Positions 24,885 through 32,858 of a stretch of DNA of 43,859 nucleotides are shown here, piece after piece (positions within the stretch are counted from its first letter, which is position 1; the number at the start of each line of letters is the position of its first letter). The notes under the pieces are model-generated. The model did no database searches. It was given only the letters and a program-made list of their open reading frames with translations, and was not told the DNA's origin. The stretch comes from Cellulomonas sp. Lineage in GTDB: Bacteria; Actinomycetota; Actinomycetes; Actinomycetales; Cellulomonadaceae. The stretch covers positions 1 through 43,859 of the forward strand of contig JAKLPK010000172.1 of the NCBI GenBank assembly GCA_022013895.1, written 5' to 3'. Both the position numbers and the translations under genes were made by a program.

Positions 24885-25991
24885 ATGAACATCACCAAGG
24901 TCGACGTCATCCCGGTCAACATCCCCTTCTCCTCCACCGTCAAGTGGGCCGAGGGCCAGATGCCGGGCGCCGACAACGTCATGGTCAAGATCACGGCCGA
25001 GGACGGAACGTTCGGCGTCGGCGAGGCAACCCCTCGGATCGGCATCTATGGCGAGACGCAGCAGTCCATCTACCACGTGATCCGCGACCACCTCGCGCCC
25101 ATGCTGATCGGAGAGGACTCGTTCGGTCTGGAGCGCATCTGGAAGAAGATGGACTTCGTCGTCTGGAACCCGACGGCCAAGGGTGCGATCGACATCGCGT
25201 TGCACGACCTCAATGCGCGGGTGCTCGGCGTGCCGCTCAACCGGCTCCTCGGCGGCCCTGTCCGCGACCGGGTGGCCCTGTCCTGGACGATGTCCGGCAC
25301 CTACGGAGACCCGCGGCAGCAGGTCGAGGAGGCCGCGCGCAAGGCCGGTGAGGGGTACCGCACCTTCAAGGTGAAGACCGGGCACGGCGATCCCGAGGCG
25401 GACATCCGACTGCTGCGGGAGATGAAGGACGCCTGCCCCGAGGACTGCGCGTTCTACATCGACGCGAACATGGTCTACTCGCGGGAGCAGGCCTACCACG
25501 TCCTGAACGAGCTGAAGGACGTCATCGTCGCGTGCGAGGAACCCATCGCCGCGACGGACCGCGAGGGGCGGCTCGCGCTGGCCAGGGCTCTGCCGGTACC
25601 GATCCTCAGCGATGAGAGCACCGTGACCGTGGACGACGTCTACCGGGAGATCCAGCTCGGCGCGGTCAGTCGGATCGGCATCAAGCTGCCGCGGACCGGC
25701 ATCACGCTGTCCCGCAAGATCATCAACCTGGCCGAGTGCGCCAACCTGCCCTGCCAGATCAGCACCCAGCTGGAGAGCGACCTGGGCAGCGCCACCTGCA
25801 TCCAGCTCGCTGCGGCGTTCGGCCAGATCTCGCTCGCCTGCGAGATCGCGTTCTTCGAGGAGAACTTCAGCGACTCGCTCATCACGGAGCCGCTCCGGAT
25901 CGAGAACGGCCACCTGCTGCTGCCCGAGGGACCGGGGAGCGGGGTGGACGTGGACTGGGACAAGGTGGCTCGCTACGCTGTCGCGGTCTAG
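24885..25991 (+). CDS. Enolase-superfamily enzyme, muconate-cycloisomerase-like
   Basis: 368 aa. Capping domain at about 1-125 and barrel at 130-360. Catalytic set of the muconate lactonizing subgroup: Lys162 and Lys164 in FKVKTG, metal ligands Asp193 (YIDANM), Glu218 (CEEPI) and Asp243 (LSDEST), and Lys267 (GIKLPRTG) opposite. All are present, so the protein should be active. The subgroup includes muconate cycloisomerase, o-succinylbenzoate synthase and dipeptide epimerase, which cannot be told apart by eye. The ATG follows GGAGGAG. Beside a hydrolase, CoA-transferase and thiolase, a lactonizing or isomerising step on a dicarboxylic acid is the natural guess. Confidence 0.88.
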   Translation: MNITKVDVIPVNIPFSSTVKWAEGQMPGADNVMVKITAEDGTFGVGEATPRIGIYGETQQSIYHVIRDHLAPMLIGEDSFGLERIWKKMDFVVWNPTAKGAIDIALHDLNARVLGVPLNRLLGGPVRDRVALSWTMSGTYGDPRQQVEEAARKAGEGYRTFKVKTGHGDPEADIRLLREMKDACPEDCAFYIDANMVYSREQAYHVLNELKDVIVACEEPIAATDREGRLALARALPVPILSDESTVTVDDVYREIQLGAVSRIGIKLPRTGITLSRKIINLAECANLPCQISTQLESDLGSATCIQLAAAFGQISLACEIAFFEENFSDSLITEPLRIENGHLLLPEGPGSGVDVDWDKVARYAVAV

Positions 25992-26094
25992 CAGGATGGT
26001 TCACGCGAGCGTCGCCCGCCCGACGAAGGTGCGGGCGCTCGGCGTCGGTCTCGGCGCGACCTCACAAGCCGCTGGGACCGACGGGGGTTCGCCG

Positions 26095-27699
26095 ATGGGA
26101 CTCTCGACAAGGGATGTCCTCGAGCGGCTCGGCCCTGAGTGGGGCCTGGAGATCGTCGGTGGCCGGTCGGGCCTGAGTGATGAGCCGCTCGAGCGCATCA
26201 CCGTGATGGAGACGATGGACTTCGCCATCGGCGCCAGTCCCAGCAAGCTCTTCGTCCTGACCACGCTCTACACGATGACGATCGACCCTGATCGGACCCT
26301 GGCCGGTATCCGCAGCCTGTTCACCCGCGGGCTCGCTGGGATGGCGATCAAGCTGAACCGGTACGCCCGCGAGGTGCCACCGGAGATCGTGGAGCTGTCG
26401 AACACCTACTCCGTCCCGCTCTACGCCATCCGCACCGACGTGCTGTTCGCCGACTTCATCGCGGCCTTTGCGGAGGGGATGCTGCCGCAGCGCGAGGGCG
26501 CCACGGAGGGCAGTCCCGGGAACTTCCTGCGGCTCGCCAAGAGTCTGTCCCTGAGCGGCACCCCGGACAACGTCCTCGCGGTCCTGAGCAGCATCGTCGG
26601 TGGTGCCTGCTGCTTCTTCTCGACAACCGGCGAGGTGGTCTCGATCATCGACCCGGTGCACGTCTGGAGCGATTCGGAGATCCTCCAGGAACTCGGCGGC
26701 TCCGTCGTCCGCCGTCAGATCGTCGAGGACCCGTCCGCCTCGTACGAGTGGATCGACGGCCTGCTCGCGCTGCCGTGCCGCACCAACAGCCGCTACCTAG
26801 GCGCGCTCGTGGTAGGCGGAGTCACGACCCTGACCGACGAGCTGGAGGTGATCCTCAAGCAGGCGCTGCTGTGCATCGCGATCCAGAGGTACGAGCTTCA
26901 GATCGCCGCCCCGCGGACGACGGACGGCGCGGGCTACCTCGACGAGGTGCTGCTGAAGCGGTTCGACAACCGGTGGCAGGTGGCCGAGCGGCTTGCGAGC
27001 GCCGGGCTGGTCCTCGACAAGCAGGTCGCCGTCGTGGTGCTGGAACCGCGCGATGAGCTCAACCCGACGAGCCGGCGCGATGTGGTCGAGTTCTGCGGGG
27101 CGCTGTTCGGGCTGGTCTTCGACCGGGTCGTGACGCGGTCGGACGGGTACCGCCTGACCGCGGTGGTCTCGTTCGGCTCGGGTGAGCCGGGTGAGGTTCC
27201 CGTCCACGATGCGATCGAGCTGCTGCGGTCGAAGCTGCTCGGCACGATCCGTGACGTCGTCGACTTCGGGGTGAGCCTCGCCCAGGCGGATCCGCGTGAG
27301 CTTCCGGACTGCTACGAGCAGGCGAGGGCGGCGATCCGCCTCGGGCGCGAGTACCGACCCGATCGGCACCTCTTCCGCTACGAGGCCTTCGCCGCCCAGG
27401 GGTTGATCGCGCGTGCCAGCGGGTCGCCGGAGTACCACTTCTTCCACACCCAGGTCGTCAGTCCGCTCCAGGAGCATGACCGCACCCACGAGAGCCATCT
27501 GTGGGAGACCCTGAGCGTGCTGTTCCGCATGCGGTCGCTCAAGGAGTCCGCCGAGGCGCTGTTCATCCACATCAGCACTCTCAGGTACCGCATCCAGCGG
27601 ATCGAGGACCTGACCGGCTACGACTACTACTCGCCGATCGGCCGGTACCAGCTCCACACCGCGTACCTGATCTACCGGGCGGAGCGGGAGTCGGCGTGA
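26095..27699 (+). CDS. PucR/CdaR family transcriptional regulator
   Basis: 534 aa from ATG 26095, where the PucR N-terminal domain begins (MGLSTRDVLERLG, RITVMETMDFA). An upstream ATG at 25996 would add 33 residues unlike the family and has a poorly placed ribosome site. Residues 1-125 are the PucR sensor-like domain, the middle is a GAF- or GGDEF-like regulatory region and the last 60 residues are the HTH_30 domain (SLKESAEALFIHISTLRYRIQRIED). PucR proteins control purine, aromatic and amine catabolism. As the last gene of the catabolic run it probably senses the pathway substrate and controls the promoter before 18436. Confidence 0.9.
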   Translation: MGLSTRDVLERLGPEWGLEIVGGRSGLSDEPLERITVMETMDFAIGASPSKLFVLTTLYTMTIDPDRTLAGIRSLFTRGLAGMAIKLNRYAREVPPEIVELSNTYSVPLYAIRTDVLFADFIAAFAEGMLPQREGATEGSPGNFLRLAKSLSLSGTPDNVLAVLSSIVGGACCFFSTTGEVVSIIDPVHVWSDSEILQELGGSVVRRQIVEDPSASYEWIDGLLALPCRTNSRYLGALVVGGVTTLTDELEVILKQALLCIAIQRYELQIAAPRTTDGAGYLDEVLLKRFDNRWQVAERLASAGLVLDKQVAVVVLEPRDELNPTSRRDVVEFCGALFGLVFDRVVTRSDGYRLTAVVSFGSGEPGEVPVHDAIELLRSKLLGTIRDVVDFGVSLAQADPRELPDCYEQARAAIRLGREYRPDRHLFRYEAFAAQGLIARASGSPEYHFFHTQVVSPLQEHDRTHESHLWETLSVLFRMRSLKESAEALFIHISTLRYRIQRIEDLTGYDYYSPIGRYQLHTAYLIYRAERESA

Positions 27700-27723
27700 C
27701 GTGGCCGCCACCTGCGGAGAATC

Positions 27724-27797
27724 TGGAGCGGATGACGGGAATCGAACCCGCGCTACGACCTTGGGAAGGTCGAGTTCTACCATTGAACTACATCCGC
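27724..27797 (-). tRNA. tRNA-Gly (anticodon CCC)
   Basis: The sense strand reads GCGGATG at the 5' end (from 27797), a D arm with GTTCAATGGTAGAAC, the anticodon stem CGACC/GGTCG around TTCCCAA, the T arm GCGGGTTCGATTCCCGT, the acceptor strand CATCCGC, discriminator T and an encoded CCA at 27724-27726. Anticodon CCC reads GGG. Discriminator U is usual for tRNA-Gly. There is no variable-arm extension. The sequence downstream of its 3' end (plus-strand positions below 27724) belongs to the PucR gene end, and no obvious duplicate of the tRNA 3' end was seen in the window. Confidence 0.95.
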
Positions 27798-27981
27798 GTG
27801 ACCGTCCCTTGACCCGTGAGGTGCGCGGGCTGCGAGACAGCCCGACCAGCATACCGACTCCTGGGCCTGGCGCCCCACTGTCCGCGGAGCTCGTCGGACC
27901 CGGTGCGTGCCAGGCTCCCCGACCCCCCCACCGTCGCCTCCCGACGGATCGCACGGCTCCGCCCCGTGCCAGGCTTGCGGT

Positions 27982-28587
27982 GTGCCGACCATCCGCCCGT
28001 TCCACCTGTGCGACCTGCCGGCGACCTACCGCATCTGCCTGCTGACCGCCGATGCCGGCGGGGACGCCTCGGACCGGCACGACGACCCCGACCTGCTCGG
28101 GCACGTCTGGGCCGGCGCCTACCCGATGGCCGATCCGGGTCTGTGCTGGGTGGTGACCGACGATCGCGGTGTCGCCGGCTACCTGCTGGCCACGGCCGAT
28201 ACGGTCGGCTTCGAGGGCTGGTGCGAGCAGCACTGGTGGCCGGCCCTGCGCGAGCGCTACCCGCTGGGCTCCTGGTCGGGTGGCACCGACGCCGATGCCG
28301 AGCTCGTCGAACGTCTGCACCACCCCCTGCTGACCGATGTCCCCGCAGGTCACCCGGCGCATCTGCACATCGACCTGCTCCCCAGGCTGCAGGGGCAGGG
28401 GATGGGCCGGGCGCTCATCGAGACCATGCTCGGCGAGCTGGGTCGACGCGGGGTGCCGGGTGTCCATCTGGGGGTCCATCCCGCCAACACCCGGGCCAAG
28501 GCGTTCTACGCCCACCTGGGCTTCGTCCCGTCCGCAGCCGATGCCGGGATCCTGATCCGCCCGGTCCCGGCGCTCTGGCCGGTCTGA
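27982..28587 (+). CDS. GNAT acetyltransferase, similar to the OGA-type HAT-like domain
   Basis: 201 aa from GTG 27982; the longer frame to 27907 adds a proline-rich stretch unlike the family. IRPFHLCDLPATYRICLLT at the start, GVAGYLLATADT and the acetyl-CoA loop LLPRLQGQGMGRALIETML followed by GVHPANTRAKAFYAHLGF are classic GNAT motifs. The N-terminal pattern and the WWPALRERYP region recall the bacterial relatives of the acetyltransferase-like domain of O-GlcNAcase, which tend to sit near N-acetylglucosamine genes. A possible leaderless -10 (CAGGCT, 27970-27975) precedes it. It converges on the sugar ABC operon, fitting an amino-sugar link. Whether it is catalytically active is uncertain. 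Confidence 0.82.
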   Translation: MPTIRPFHLCDLPATYRICLLTADAGGDASDRHDDPDLLGHVWAGAYPMADPGLCWVVTDDRGVAGYLLATADTVGFEGWCEQHWWPALRERYPLGSWSGGTDADAELVERLHHPLLTDVPAGHPAHLHIDLLPRLQGQGMGRALIETMLGELGRRGVPGVHLGVHPANTRAKAFYAHLGFVPSAADAGILIRPVPALWPV

Positions 28588-28634
28588 ACCGCCCACCGCC
28601 ACCGGTCCCGACGCCCCCCGCCCCCGCCCCCGCC

Positions 28635-29456
28635 TCAGCGCGAGGTGCCGCCGAGCATCCCGCGCACGAAGTGCTTCTGGGCGAACGTGTAGGCGATGAC
28701 GACGGGTGCGGCGACGATCATGCCGCCCGCGGCGAGCAGCGCGTAGTCCGTGGAGCGGCGGCCCTGGAAGAACGCCATGCCCAGCGGTGCGGTGCGCAGC
28801 GACTCGTCGGTGACCATGACCAGCGGGATGAGGAATTCGTTCCAGGTCCACATGCCGAGCAGCAGGCACATGGTGAGCACCGCGGGCCGCAGGGCCGGCA
28901 GCGCGACGCGCCACATGAGCTTCCACTCCGAGGCCCCGTCGAGCCGGGCGGCCTCGATGATCGACGTCGGGAACTGCTTGAAGTTGTTGCGCATCCAGAA
29001 CGTGCCGAAGGCGAGCGACTGGGCGACCTGCGGGGCGATGAGGCCCCAGTAGGTGTTGGTCAGCCCCATCCCGCGCAGGTTGTAGTAGAGCGGGATGATG
29101 AACGCCTCGGCGGGCAGCATGAGGCCGATGAGCAGCAGGAAGAACAGCGGCGTCGCGCCCGGGAAGTCGAGCCGGGCGAATCCGTAGCCGGCGGCCGAGG
29201 CGAGCACCACGGTGAGGGTCACGACGGCGACGGTCACGATCACCGAGGAGCGCATGTAGACGCTGAAGTGCCCCTCCTGCCAGGCGGCCGCGAAGTTGCC
29301 CCAGGCCAGGGACGACGGGAGGGCGAGCCCGCCGGTGGCCTCGTCGCGCGGGGTGAGCGCGGACAGCACGACGCCGATGAGCGGCAGCAGCGAACCGATC
29401 GTGAACAGTGACAGGACGGCGTAGTTGAAAGCCGCCTCGGCACGGGAGATCTTCAT
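28635..29456 (-). CDS. Sugar ABC transporter permease, MalG type (CUT1)
   Basis: 273 aa, six membrane segments. The EAA loop reads IIEAARLDGASEWKLMWRVA followed by LPALRP, in the cytoplasmic loop that docks the ATPase. LPAEAFIIPLYYNLRG and NTYWGLI are typical of MalG-like permeases. The start overlaps the stop of the MalF-like gene by 4 nt (ATGA). It is the last gene of the kinase/binding-protein/permease operon. No ATP-binding subunit is encoded in the operon or elsewhere in the window, as in many actinobacterial CUT1 systems that share a MsiK-type ATPase. Confidence 0.93.
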   Translation of the reverse strand: MKISRAEAAFNYAVLSLFTIGSLLPLIGVVLSALTPRDEATGGLALPSSLAWGNFAAAWQEGHFSVYMRSSVIVTVAVVTLTVVLASAAGYGFARLDFPGATPLFFLLLIGLMLPAEAFIIPLYYNLRGMGLTNTYWGLIAPQVAQSLAFGTFWMRNNFKQFPTSIIEAARLDGASEWKLMWRVALPALRPAVLTMCLLLGMWTWNEFLIPLVMVTDESLRTAPLGMAFFQGRRSTDYALLAAGGMIVAAPVVIAYTFAQKHFVRGMLGGTSR

Positions 29457-30373
29457 CCGTCGTCCTTGGGGTTGAAGCGGTTGATCACGACGGACACCAG
29501 CAGGATGAGCGCGGTGAGCACCACGGCGATGGCGGCGGCCTGGCCGACCTCACGCTGCTGGAACGCCTTGGAGTACGCCTCGTAGGCGGGGACCGTGGTC
29601 GAGCCGCCCGGTCCGCCGCGCGTGGTGACGTAGACCAGGTCGAAGGTCTTGATGGCGCCGATCACGGTGAGCGTGAGGGCGACGACGATCTGGCCGCGCA
29701 GGGCGGGCAGGGTGATCGCCCGGAACTCGGTGAAGATGCCGGCGCCGTCGAGCCTGGCCGCCTCGAACACCTCGGTGTCGATGCTGGAGACGCCGGACAG
29801 GAACAGCACGAGGCAGAGCCCGATGCCCAACCAGGTGCCGATGAACCCGATGGCCGGCAGCGCGAACGTGAAGTCGCCGAGCCATGCCCGGGCGAGGGAG
29901 CCGAGGCCCACGGCCCGCAGCGCCTGGTTGACCAGGCCGTTCGGGGAGTAGATGGCGACCCAGGTCGAGGCGACGACGACCGAGGCGATGACCTGCGGCA
30001 GGAACAGCAGGGTGCGGAACGCCCCGACGCCGCGCAGCCGGATGCTGCGGGACAGGATGGCGGTCAGGCCCAGGGCGATCGTCACGGGGAGCACCGCGTA
30101 GAAGATCACCAGGACACCCGCGTGACCGAAGGCGGCCCGCAGGCTCTCGTCGTGCAGCAGCGCGGTGTAGTTGGACAGCCCGGCCCAGGTCGCCGTGGAG
30201 AACCCGTCCCAGGTCCACAGCGAGTACCACAGGCTCTGCCCCAGGGGCACGCCGAGGAACACGATGAACACGACGAGCGCCGGCGCGACGAACGCCAGGC
30301 CGAGCCAGGACCGGCGGCGCCGGGGCCGGGGGATGATCCCCGGCCCCGACGTCACCACGGGAGCGGTCGTCAC
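29453..30373 (-). CDS. Sugar ABC transporter permease, MalF type (CUT1)
   Basis: 306 aa with a basic N-terminus and six membrane segments (WLGLAFVAPALVVFIVFLG is the first). EAA loop: VFEAARLDGAGIFTEFRAIT followed by LPALRG. PLGQSLWYSLWTWDGF is a usual MalF-type periplasmic signature. It overlaps the binding-protein gene upstream and the MalG-like gene downstream by 4 nt each, so the complex is made by coupled translation. It pairs with the MalG-like protein to form the membrane channel. Confidence 0.93.
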   Translation of the reverse strand: MTTAPVVTSGPGIIPRPRRRRSWLGLAFVAPALVVFIVFLGVPLGQSLWYSLWTWDGFSTATWAGLSNYTALLHDESLRAAFGHAGVLVIFYAVLPVTIALGLTAILSRSIRLRGVGAFRTLLFLPQVIASVVVASTWVAIYSPNGLVNQALRAVGLGSLARAWLGDFTFALPAIGFIGTWLGIGLCLVLFLSGVSSIDTEVFEAARLDGAGIFTEFRAITLPALRGQIVVALTLTVIGAIKTFDLVYVTTRGGPGGSTTVPAYEAYSKAFQQREVGQAAAIAVVLTALILLVSVVINRFNPKDDG

Positions 30374-31719
30374 TTGTCGGCGGCGAACTTGTCGGCGTCG
30401 TCCTGCAGGGCCTGGGCGAACGCCTCCGGCGTGATCCGCTGGGCGATCAGCTCCTGCACGTTCGACGTGATGGTGTCGTAGAACGTCGTCGTCGTGTAGT
30501 CGAGGTACGGGGTCAGGGAGTCGGACTCGTTGACCTGGGTCCAGTAGTCGACGATGTCGGTCTGGACGCCCTCGGCCGGGGTGTACCCGTCAGGGACGAC
30601 GGCGGCCAGGTTGCCGGAGTCGAGCATGGCGAGCTCGGCGTCGGCGTTGGTGACCCAGTCGATGTACGCGGCGGCGACGTCGGGGTTCTTGGTCGCGGTG
30701 CTCATGGACCAGGCCAGGCCGATGCCACCGGTGCTGGTCGGGGTGGTCGTGCCGTCGGGCGACAGGACGACGAACCCGGCGTCGGTGCCCAGGTCCTCGG
30801 CCACGGTGGCGCCGTTCCAGGTGCCCGAGATGTAGAAGGCGGCCTCACCCTTGACGAAGGCGTCACGGGCCGCATCGGGCGCCACGCCGCCGGAGTCCGG
30901 GGTCAGGTAGCCGTTGGCGGCCCAGGTCTGCAGGGTCGTGGCAGCCTCGACGGTCGCCTCGTCGGTCCAGGCGCCGTCGGCGCCGGTGACCAGGTCCTTG
31001 ACGGCGTCGGTGCCGGCGGTCGCGGACTGCACGACGCCGAACTCGTGGATGCCGGGCCAGCCCTCGGAGTTGCCGAAGGCGAGCGGCAGGATGCCGGCGG
31101 CCTTCACCGTGGCCATGGCGGAGTCGAAGTCGGACAGCGTGGTCGGGACCTCGACCCCGGCCTGGTCGAGCAGCGCCTTGTTGTAGTAGATGCCGACGAC
31201 CTCACCGGTCTGCGAGATGCCGTAGAGGTTGCCCTCCTGCCAGGTCTTCCCATCGGCGGAGAAGGTGTTGATGGCGAGCTGGCCCGCGGGGAACGTGGTG
31301 TCCCAGCCGTAGAGCGTCGAGTAGTCGTCGAGCGGGCGCAGCAGACCGCCGGAGACGAAGGTGCCCATGTCCGGGTAGCCCTGGTTGGCCTGGACCACAT
31401 CGGGGGCGTCGGAGGAGTCGAGCGCCAGGCCGAGGGTCGTCTTGATGTCGGCGAAGGTGCGGGCCACGCGCTTGATCGTGACGTTCGGGTACTTCTCCAT
31501 GAACGCCGCGTTGAGCGCCTCCTGCGTGTCGTTGCCGGCGCCCTCGACGTTGATGTCCCAGACCGTGAGGGTGACATCGCCGGCGGCGGCGACATCGGTC
31601 GAGGCGGCCGAGGATGCGGCCGACGGCGTGTCCGAGCTGCTGCCCGGGGCGCAGGCGGCCAGGCCCAGCGCACCGACGAGGCCGACGGCGAGCACACGGG
31701 TCAGATGAACGGCTTTCAC
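30370..31719 (-). CDS. Extracellular sugar-binding lipoprotein of the ABC transporter
   Basis: 449 aa from GTG 31719, with GGAGG at 31727-31731 seven bases upstream; a longer open frame reaches 32220 but overlaps the kinase gene. Lipoprotein signal with lipobox LAAC, then an Ala/Ser linker. The body is a CUT1 solute-binding protein: DVTLTVWDINVEG, AAFMEKYPNVTIKRV, VVQANQGYPDM, GLLRPLDDY, YGISQTGEVVGIYYNK and AAFYISGTWNG. The stop overlaps the MalF-like start (ATGA) and its own start overlaps the kinase stop (GTGA). Ligand specificity cannot be read; the operon suggests an amino sugar or beta-glucoside. Confidence 0.93.
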   Translation of the reverse strand: MKAVHLTRVLAVGLVGALGLAACAPGSSSDTPSAASSAASTDVAAAGDVTLTVWDINVEGAGNDTQEALNAAFMEKYPNVTIKRVARTFADIKTTLGLALDSSDAPDVVQANQGYPDMGTFVSGGLLRPLDDYSTLYGWDTTFPAGQLAINTFSADGKTWQEGNLYGISQTGEVVGIYYNKALLDQAGVEVPTTLSDFDSAMATVKAAGILPLAFGNSEGWPGIHEFGVVQSATAGTDAVKDLVTGADGAWTDEATVEAATTLQTWAANGYLTPDSGGVAPDAARDAFVKGEAAFYISGTWNGATVAEDLGTDAGFVVLSPDGTTTPTSTGGIGLAWSMSTATKNPDVAAAYIDWVTNADAELAMLDSGNLAAVVPDGYTPAEGVQTDIVDYWTQVNESDSLTPYLDYTTTTFYDTITSNVQELIAQRITPEAFAQALQDDADKFAADK

Positions 31720-32720
31720 TGGGGGTCCTCCGATGCGGGTACGGAACTGCGAGGGGTCAACCAGTCGTGGATGCGGGCCCAGCCCGCGGCGTCCGGTTCG
31801 GGGAGCGAACCGGTGTGGTCGGTGAGGTACGCGAGCAGCTGGGTCACGTCCGGGGCGCTCGCGGCGCCGCCGAGTCCGCGCACGGACAGTGCGGCGGCGA
31901 GGTTGGCCAGACGGAGCCGGTCGTCCAGGGGCCAGTCGAGGTCGTAGCTGGCGGCGAACCCTGCGACGAAGGTGTCGCCGGCGCCCGTCGGGTCGGCGGC
32001 CTCGACGCGCACGCCTGCGACGTGCACGGTCTCGTCGGTCGAGCGGTCGTAGGCCACGACACCGTCGGGCCCGCAGGTGACCACGACCATGGGCACGTAC
32101 CGGCCGAGTGCCCGGGCGGCCGCGGCGGGGGAGTCGGCGCGGGCGTAGCTGCAGGCTTCGACGCTGTTGAGGACGAAGGCGTCCAGGTCGACGAGCCGGT
32201 CGAGCTTGTCGGTGCGCCACTCGCCCGTGGCGTCCCAGCCGGCGCCCGCATAGAGGAGGGTGCCGGCGGCGCGCAGCTCGTGCGCCCAGTCGGGCAACGG
32301 GTGGCTGATCCCGATGTCGAGCACACCGACCTGCGGCAGGTCACCGGTGAGGGCGACGGGCTGCGTCGGTTCGTAGTAGGTGATGAAGCTGCGGTCCTCG
32401 GCGCCGCTGATCGCCACGCTCACCGGGGTCTGCCAGCCGGGGCGACGGGCGAGCCAGGTGAGGTCGAGGTTCGGCTCATCGGCCATGAGGTCGATCACGG
32501 CGCGGCCCAGCGGGTCGTCGCCGATGGCCGAGAGCATGCCGGCGTGCCGTCCGAGGCGGGCGCTGGCGACCGCCCGGTTGACGGCTCCGCCAGGGGAGAA
32601 GGCGTAGCGCTCGGCGAAGGTCTCGGTGCCGGGGTCGGGGATGCGCACCCCGGTGAACACGAGGTCGCAGAACACCTCGCCGGTGACCATGAAGTCGACG
32701 ACGGCGTGCTCAGTGCCCAC
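31716..32720 (-). CDS. PfkB-family sugar kinase
   Basis: 334 aa from GTG 32720, with GGAG upstream; a longer frame to 32795 runs into the promoter region, and an internal ATG at 32690 is an alternative. Ribokinase fold: FSPGGAVNRAVASARLG near residue 40 (first signature), AFVLNSVEACSYA and DPTGAGDTFVAGF with catalytic base Asp249. The family phosphorylates ribose, fructose, nucleosides and 2-keto-3-deoxygluconate among others. As first gene of the ABC importer operon it probably phosphorylates the imported sugar. That would supply the 6-phospho substrate needed by the GH4 enzyme and NagB encoded divergently. Confidence 0.88.
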   Translation of the reverse strand: MGTEHAVVDFMVTGEVFCDLVFTGVRIPDPGTETFAERYAFSPGGAVNRAVASARLGRHAGMLSAIGDDPLGRAVIDLMADEPNLDLTWLARRPGWQTPVSVAISGAEDRSFITYYEPTQPVALTGDLPQVGVLDIGISHPLPDWAHELRAAGTLLYAGAGWDATGEWRTDKLDRLVDLDAFVLNSVEACSYARADSPAAAARALGRYVPMVVVTCGPDGVVAYDRSTDETVHVAGVRVEAADPTGAGDTFVAGFAASYDLDWPLDDRLRLANLAAALSVRGLGGAASAPDVTQLLAYLTDHTGSLPEPDAAGWARIHDWLTPRSSVPASEDPQ

Positions 32721-32785
32721 GGACCGCTCCGTTCGTGTCGGCAGCCACCCACCGGCGGCCTCGTGGGGCGTCACCCTACGCGCAC

Positions 32786-32837
32786 AGATGAGCATCGTCC
32801 ACCATCGTTATCAAGCAGAGATGTTCAAAGATGAGCA
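32786..32837. promoter_or_regulatory. Repeated AGATGnnCA sites, candidate DeoR operators
   Basis: AGATGAGCA occurs at 32786-32794 and 32829-32837, and AGATGTTCA at 32819-32827. The last two are 10 bp apart and lie on the -35 region of the DeoR-type gene; the first is 43 bp from the last. They lie in the 138-bp gap between the two divergent sugar operons. Tandem direct sites about one helical turn apart are common for DeoR-family repressors. Confidence 0.65.
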
Positions 32838-32852
32838 GAGTCGCGCTAGGGT
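32824..32852 (+). promoter_or_regulatory. Leaderless promoter of the DeoR/GH4/nagB operon
   Basis: TTCAAA (32824-32829) and TAGGGT (32847-32852) are separated by 17 bp, and the ATG at 32859 follows the -10 after 6 nt. The -35 overlaps the AGATGnnCA repeats, which fits repression of this promoter by the product of its first gene. Confidence 0.65.
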
Positions 32853-32858
32853 GATCAC

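Noticed and set aside
27724-27797. tRNA-Gly as integration site of the catabolic block
   Set aside because: No integrase, no second copy of the tRNA 3' end and no direct repeat at the far end of the block were seen.
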